Assembly (NCBI GenBank): GCA_964577305.1 | Contig: CAZNYS010000001.1 | Location: 136,321-200,320, forward strand | Reading direction: 5' to 3' | Source of the DNA: UBA9300 sp964577305 | GTDB taxonomy: Bacteria; Bacteroidota; Bacteroidia; Bacteroidales; VadinHA17 | Length of the DNA stretch: 64,000 bases | Part shown: positions 59,395 to 64,000 of the stretch, piece after piece | How positions within the stretch are numbered: position 1 is the stretch's first letter | Layout of the letters: every line of letters starts with the position of its first letter | The notes under the pieces: model-generated | What the model was told of the DNA's origin: nothing | Database searches by the model: none | Seen by the model: the letters and a program-made list of their open reading frames with translations, nothing else | Made by a program: the position numbers and the translations under genes

Positions 59395-62300
59395 ATGAGA
59401 AAATTAGTATTATTTCTATTTTTCTGCTGTGGTGTGGGTCTTATGGCTTTTGCCCAGCAGAAAACTGTAACAGGAACTATCACTGCTGCTGAAGATGGTA
59501 ATACCATTATAGGTGCAACGGTGAATATCAAAGGGACAACAATGGGTGTGGCATCCGATCTCGCTGGTAAATATTCAATTACTGTAAGCGAGGGCGATGT
59601 TCTGGTTTACCGTTTTGTTGGTATGAAGACCCAGGAGGTAACGGTTGGTTCTGACAATGTTTATGATGTTGTTATGGAAATCGACAATATTGGCCTTGAT
59701 GAAATAGTTGTTACCGGGTATGGTTCAGCCATTAAGCGAGAGCTTAGTGGATCTATTACTAAAGTTTCGACGGAGGGACTGGCAGAGGTACCTACCGTTA
59801 GCTTTGAATCGGCTATCCAGGGTAAAACAGCCGGTGTTTTCATTGAGCAGGCAAGTGGTAAACTGGGCGAGACGGTTAAAATGAGGATCAGGGGTTCATC
59901 ATCTATTTCTGCTAATAACCAGCCTTTATATGTTATCGACGGTGTACCTGTAACATCGGTTAACCTCAGTAACACTGGTAACCAGCCAACAAGCCCCCTG
60001 GCTGATATAAATATGGCCGATGTGGAATCAATACAGATACTGAAAGATGCATCCGCTGCTGCAATTTACGGATCCAGGGCATCCAATGGTGTTGTGGTTA
60101 TTACTACAAAAAGCGGTCAGGCCGGTGATACCAGGTTTAATGTTACTTATACTACTGGTATAAGTGAACCCAGCAGGCTCCGCGAATGGCTGAATGCAGA
60201 TCAGTACCTTGAATTGTTTAATGAAGCAATGGATAATGTTTCCGAAGGCGGACTCGTTTGGGATTGGCTTCCCAAGGAAGATATATGGGAGCTCTATGTT
60301 GGCGATCAGTGGGACCAGGGTTGGGACACCGACTGGCAGAAAGAAGCGTTTCAGCAGGGTTCTGTTAACAGGATTAACCTGAGCGCCAGCGGAGGATCCG
60401 AGGATGGCAGCTTTTATGCCGGCATGAGTTATGATAATACCGTCGGTATACTGAAGAATAATGCTATGAATAAATTCAACGGAAGGGTCAGCCTTGATCA
60501 TAAGTCAGGGGATAAATTTACCTATGGGGTTAATTTAAGCATTATGAGAACTGAAATGGAAAGGGTGGAAAATGATAATGCATTTGCTACTCCTCTCCAG
60601 CTCGTAGCCCAGGCTCCCGTAACCCCGGTTTATGATCCTGAGACAGGTAGGCTTAACAAGAATACCATTTATTATAATGGACTTATTTCATTGCGCGATT
60701 CCTATAATAATCAGGTATCATTCAGAACACTGGGTAATGTCTATGGTACTTATGAGATACTCAGAGGACTTACATTCAGAACAGATTTCGGCACTGATAT
60801 TATTGACATGAGAGAAAAGAATTTCTGGGGACGTGAAACAATTGGTGCCGGACCGGCAGGTGAAGCACAGAACAGGTCAGTGAGGGTAGTTAATTATAAC
60901 TGGGATAATTATCTGACCTATGTAATGATTCGTAATGCTCATGATCTTAACATCGTTGGAGGTATGTCATACCAGGAATCTATGACAACAGGTTCAAATA
61001 TTGAAGGTAAAGGCTTCCCGACTGACGACTTCCAGAACATAGCAAGTGCAGCTGAAGCAACAAGTTTCAGCAGCTGGGAAGAAGGGACTACTTACCTTTC
61101 ATACTTCGGAAGGGCAAACTACATGTTTAATAGCAGGTACCTGCTTACCTTTAGTGGACGAGTAGATGGCTCATCAAGGTTTGGTGTTGACAACAGGTAT
61201 GGTTTCTTCCCTGCAGGATCAGTAGGGTGGATTGTATCAGAAGAGAGTTTTATGGATGGTATCGAAAATATTCTCAGCTACTTCAAACTGAGGGCCAGTT
61301 ATGGAATTACCGGTAACTCCGGTATTCCTGATTATGCTCACCTTGCATTATACGAAGGTGTTAACTATGCAGGGCGTAATGGTCTGCAGGTAACACAGCT
61401 GGCAAGTAAAGAACTGGGCTGGGAAACTACAGCACAGTTTGATATCGGTATCGACTTTGGTTTCTTTAATAACAGGGTAACCGGTGAGGTCGATTATTAT
61501 AATAAGCAGACTACAGATCTTCTGCTTTACCGTACACTGCCTTCAACATCAGGTTTCACAGGAGTATGGAGTAATGTTGGAGAACTTGAGAACAAGGGTG
61601 TTGAATTTGCACTCCACTCCAATAACCTGGTTGGAACATTCAAGTGGACAACAGATTTCAATATAGCTTTCAATAAGAATACCGTATTGAATGTTGACGG
61701 TCCCGAGATAACTCCCAACGGTCTTAACTATGTGATGGAAGGACAGCCTATCGGTGTCTGGAAGCTACGTAAATATGCAGGTGTTGACCCGGATAACGGT
61801 GATGCCCTTTATTATGTTGAGGAAGGCAGTGATGAAACAACCAATAATTACAACCTTGCCAACCCAATAGTTGTAGGTTCTCCCAATCCTGACTTTACAG
61901 GTGGACTTTCAAACCATTTTGAATATAAAGGCTTTGACCTTGATATCCTTCTTAGCTTCGTTTATGGAAATGAAATCTATAACGGCGGAGGAATGTATCA
62001 GTCTGCTAATGCGGCCTGGTTTGATAACCAGACAGTTGACCAGATGGACAGGTGGCAGGAACCCGGTGATATAACAGACGTGCCACAGGCACGGCTCGGG
62101 TATAATAATGGATCACGTGATTCTGAGCGTTATCTGACGGATGGTTCGTATTTGAGGATCAGGAATATAACCCTTGGTTATAACCTGCCTGCAAGTATTC
62201 TTAACCGTATAAAAATGCGTAATGCGAGAATATTTATTGGTGTTCAGAACCTGTATACCCTGACAAATTATGAAGGCTGGGATCCGGAAGTTAACTGGAC

Positions 62301-62406
62301 AGGAACCAATAGATCCACCCAAAGCCAGAATATTATACAGGGTTATGATTTCTATACTGTACCACAGTCAAGAACATATTCTATCGGTATAAACCTTTCT
62401 TTCTAA
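59395..62406 (+). CDS. SusC/RagA family TonB-linked outer-membrane protein
   Basis: A 1003-residue transporter. Signal peptide (ends AFAQ), carboxypeptidase-regulatory-like domain (about 25-105), the SusC signature GLDEIVVTGYGSAIKRELSGSI in pieces, plug domain with RIRGSSSISANNQPLYVIDGV and AAAIYGSRASNGVVVITTK, and a 22-strand barrel ending in the aromatic SIGINLSF. It makes a complex with the SusD-like lipoprotein encoded 12 bases downstream and imports oligomers by TonB energy. No carbohydrate enzymes follow inside the window, so the ligand is unknown; the nearest gene upstream is a C10 peptidase. Confidence 0.96.
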   Translation: MRKLVLFLFFCCGVGLMAFAQQKTVTGTITAAEDGNTIIGATVNIKGTTMGVASDLAGKYSITVSEGDVLVYRFVGMKTQEVTVGSDNVYDVVMEIDNIGLDEIVVTGYGSAIKRELSGSITKVSTEGLAEVPTVSFESAIQGKTAGVFIEQASGKLGETVKMRIRGSSSISANNQPLYVIDGVPVTSVNLSNTGNQPTSPLADINMADVESIQILKDASAAAIYGSRASNGVVVITTKSGQAGDTRFNVTYTTGISEPSRLREWLNADQYLELFNEAMDNVSEGGLVWDWLPKEDIWELYVGDQWDQGWDTDWQKEAFQQGSVNRINLSASGGSEDGSFYAGMSYDNTVGILKNNAMNKFNGRVSLDHKSGDKFTYGVNLSIMRTEMERVENDNAFATPLQLVAQAPVTPVYDPETGRLNKNTIYYNGLISLRDSYNNQVSFRTLGNVYGTYEILRGLTFRTDFGTDIIDMREKNFWGRETIGAGPAGEAQNRSVRVVNYNWDNYLTYVMIRNAHDLNIVGGMSYQESMTTGSNIEGKGFPTDDFQNIASAAEATSFSSWEEGTTYLSYFGRANYMFNSRYLLTFSGRVDGSSRFGVDNRYGFFPAGSVGWIVSEESFMDGIENILSYFKLRASYGITGNSGIPDYAHLALYEGVNYAGRNGLQVTQLASKELGWETTAQFDIGIDFGFFNNRVTGEVDYYNKQTTDLLLYRTLPSTSGFTGVWSNVGELENKGVEFALHSNNLVGTFKWTTDFNIAFNKNTVLNVDGPEITPNGLNYVMEGQPIGVWKLRKYAGVDPDNGDALYYVEEGSDETTNNYNLANPIVVGSPNPDFTGGLSNHFEYKGFDLDILLSFVYGNEIYNGGGMYQSANAAWFDNQTVDQMDRWQEPGDITDVPQARLGYNNGSRDSERYLTDGSYLRIRNITLGYNLPASILNRIKMRNARIFIGVQNLYTLTNYEGWDPEVNWTGTNRSTQSQNIIQGYDFYTVPQSRTYSIGINLSF

Positions 62407-62418
62407 ATATAGCTAACT

Positions 62419-63876
62419 ATGAATATCATGAAAAATAAAATATTTAATAAACTATTATGGTTGCTTATAATACCGGTAATGATCTTCATCTCATCATGCG
62501 ATGAGAAACTGGATCTTAAACCAAAGCAATCAATTGATGCAAGCACGGCTCTTACCACACCTGAGAATATCCAGGCAACACTTGTGGGAGCGTACCTGCA
62601 GGCACGTGATGCTGATATTTTCGGTAGTACTTTCAATGAGTACAGCGAATTGCTGGCAGCTACCGTTGATATGAGGTTCCTCGGGACATATGAACAGCCC
62701 CGTGAAATAATAAACAAGGAGATAGCTGTTACCAATTCATATATAAGAGATACATGGATTGCAGCATATGATCTGATAAACATGTGTAATACCCTTCTTG
62801 ATCCTGAAATACTGGCAATACTTGATGCCCAGGATGCAACCAGGGTTGAGGGTGAAGCTAAATTCCTCAGGGGTTGGGTCCTTTTCGAAATGACCAGGCT
62901 CTTTGGGCTGCCTTATGAGCCCGGCCAGACAAACGACCAGCTCGGTGTTCCGATTATTACCACCCCCACAAATGATGTAAACGACGCTGTTAACGTAGCC
63001 AGAAATACGGTGGAAGCATGTTATACACAGGCATTGAGTGACCTTACAGATGCAAAGAATAACTTGCCCGAAACAAATGATGTGTATGCCACTACTTATG
63101 CTGCCAGCGCTGTCCTTGCAAGGGTTTACCTGCAGATGAGCAATTTTACCAATGCAGCAACTGAAGCTAACAGGGTTATTGAGTCAGGTTATTATTCACT
63201 TACTTCCACCCCTCTGGACGAATTCAATAATAATGTAGCTACCAGCGAGGATATTTTTGCCCTTCAGAATAACGTAGCAAGCAATACTGCCTGGCTTACT
63301 GTTATGTATGCTTCACTTAATGGGATGGGAAGAGGCGACTATGATATCCAGCAGGTATTCCTTGATACCTTTGACCCGGCCGACCTCAGGGCAACGTACC
63401 AGGGTGCAGCTGAAATGGATGACAGCTATACAATCGCCAATATAACAGAGATGTATTATTATGGTGTTGGGACTATCCTGAATAATGGTGGTATAAATAC
63501 TTCAAAATGGGGGGATTACTATGCCAACATCCCGCTTCTCAGGCTTGCCGAGATGTACCTTGTAAGGGCAGAAGCCAACTTTGAATCAACTGGCCCGCTT
63601 GTAGGCCCCAATACTCCTACCCAGGATATTAATGTTATCAGGGACAGGGCACTGGCACCTGCCATTGTAGGTACGGTAACTCAGGATCAGATACGCCAGG
63701 AGAGATACTGGGAGCTTTGCTGGGAAGGCCACAGGCTGCACGATCTTAAGAGATGGCAATTGGACATAGACACAGGACTTCCTTATGATGCAGGTAACCT
63801 GATCCTTCCAATTCCTTTCAGGGAAATGGAAGCCAATGAACTGCTGGTTCAGAATACATGGTATGTAACCAAGTAA
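62419..63876 (+). CDS. SusD/RagB family outer-membrane lipoprotein
   Basis: A 485-residue surface lipoprotein that caps the SusC barrel. The lipobox is FISSC with Cys27, followed by acidic DEKLDLKP. The SusD TPR-like fold is seen in EGEAKFLRGWVLFEMTRLFGLPY, AARVYLQMSNFTNAATEANRVIESGYY (first residues approximate) and the C-terminal LLRLAEMYLVRAEAN and RYWELCWEGHRLHDLKRW. The ATG at 62428 is an alternative start. A strong terminator at 63917-63946 ends the unit, so susC-susD form a two-gene transcription unit in this strand. Confidence 0.96.
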   Translation: MNIMKNKIFNKLLWLLIIPVMIFISSCDEKLDLKPKQSIDASTALTTPENIQATLVGAYLQARDADIFGSTFNEYSELLAATVDMRFLGTYEQPREIINKEIAVTNSYIRDTWIAAYDLINMCNTLLDPEILAILDAQDATRVEGEAKFLRGWVLFEMTRLFGLPYEPGQTNDQLGVPIITTPTNDVNDAVNVARNTVEACYTQALSDLTDAKNNLPETNDVYATTYAASAVLARVYLQMSNFTNAATEANRVIESGYYSLTSTPLDEFNNNVATSEDIFALQNNVASNTAWLTVMYASLNGMGRGDYDIQQVFLDTFDPADLRATYQGAAEMDDSYTIANITEMYYYGVGTILNNGGINTSKWGDYYANIPLLRLAEMYLVRAEANFESTGPLVGPNTPTQDINVIRDRALAPAIVGTVTQDQIRQERYWELCWEGHRLHDLKRWQLDIDTGLPYDAGNLILPIPFREMEANELLVQNTWYVTK

Positions 63877-63916
63877 AGACTGCAAGCCAAATAATTAAAT
63901 CTTATATTATAGAATT

Positions 63917-63946
63917 GAGGCTCTCTTAAAGGGAGCCTCTTTTTTT
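63917..63946 (+). terminator. Rho-independent terminator after the SusD gene
   Basis: Stem GAGGCTCTC (63917-63925) and GGGAGCCTC (63931-63939), nine pairs with one G-T, loop TTAAA, then seven T (63940-63946). Confidence 0.93.
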
Positions 63947-63947
63947 A

Positions 63948-63985
63948 TGGAATACTGGAATAGTGGAATACTGGAATGATGGATT
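63948..63985. repeat. 8-bp TGGAATAC tandem array
   Basis: Units TGGAATAC, TGGAATAG, TGGAATAC, TGGAATGA, TGGATTT follow directly after the terminator T-run. The same motif occurs at about 27300-27336. Confidence 0.75.
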
Positions 63986-64000
63986 TCCAACCTTAGCCTC

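Overview
The window reads as the chromosome of a member of the Bacteroidota (Bacteroidia-like, probably a free-living degrader of polysaccharide and protein). The evidence is a SusC/SusD pair, a TonB receptor with a carboxypeptidase-regulatory-like N-terminal domain, a C10 peptidase with a type IX secretion C-terminal domain, an S46 dipeptidyl-peptidase, a DUF5916 barrel, many signal-peptide lipoproteins, and repeated matches to the Bacteroidota -7 promoter box TAnnTTTG instead of sigma70 boxes. Most genes lack Shine-Dalgarno sequences, with prfB as a notable exception.

Layout. 1-8.7 kb: a PepSY-like lipoprotein and a TonB receptor face a three-gene heavy-metal efflux operon (TolC-like, adaptor, RND pump) on the minus strand. 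8.7-10.3 kb: an AT-rich accessory patch with an orphan PLOD-type glycosyltransferase, tRNA-Cys, a perfect 21-bp inverted repeat and a GC-rich palindrome. 10.3-20.4 kb: a minus-strand glycan-degradation cluster (GH31, GH2, a GH5-GH26 fusion, cellobiose/mannobiose 2-epimerase) preceded by an M64 metallopeptidase. 20.4-30.3 kb: M28 and M1 peptidases, an orphan FtsX-type permease, a VOC protein and a DUF5916 outer-membrane protein, separated by unusual tandem heptamer arrays. 30.4-37.9 kb: ProX-like deacylase, SiaC, RNase HI, MarC, S46 peptidase, RNase HII, M20 amidohydrolase, VanZ. 38-43.2 kb: prfB with a programmed +1 frameshift, then both subunits of methylmalonyl-CoA mutase. 43.3-47.2 kb: small membrane and thioredoxin-like proteins, recX, prmC, ribD. 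47.3-52.8 kb: a two-gene unit of an exported TPR-caspase-like protein and a transmembrane propeller/PP2C phosphatase. 52.8-57.4 kb: LOG, trxA, dnaE. 57.5-64 kb: C10 peptidase, SusC, SusD.

How the parts fit. The glycan cluster looks built for beta-mannan: the bimodular mannanase and the epimerase overlap by one base and the other exo-acting hydrolases are just upstream. The many exported peptidases (M64, M28, M1, S46, C10) and an M20 amidohydrolase suggest peptide use, and methylmalonyl-CoA mutase links succinyl-CoA to propionate metabolism. The signals most worth following are the caspase/PP2C pair, with a SiaC-type phosphoprotein elsewhere in the window as a possible partner type, and the 7-nt periodic arrays placed directly 3' of the stop codons of four genes for exported proteins. 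All functional assignments come from reading motifs by eye; no database search was run.
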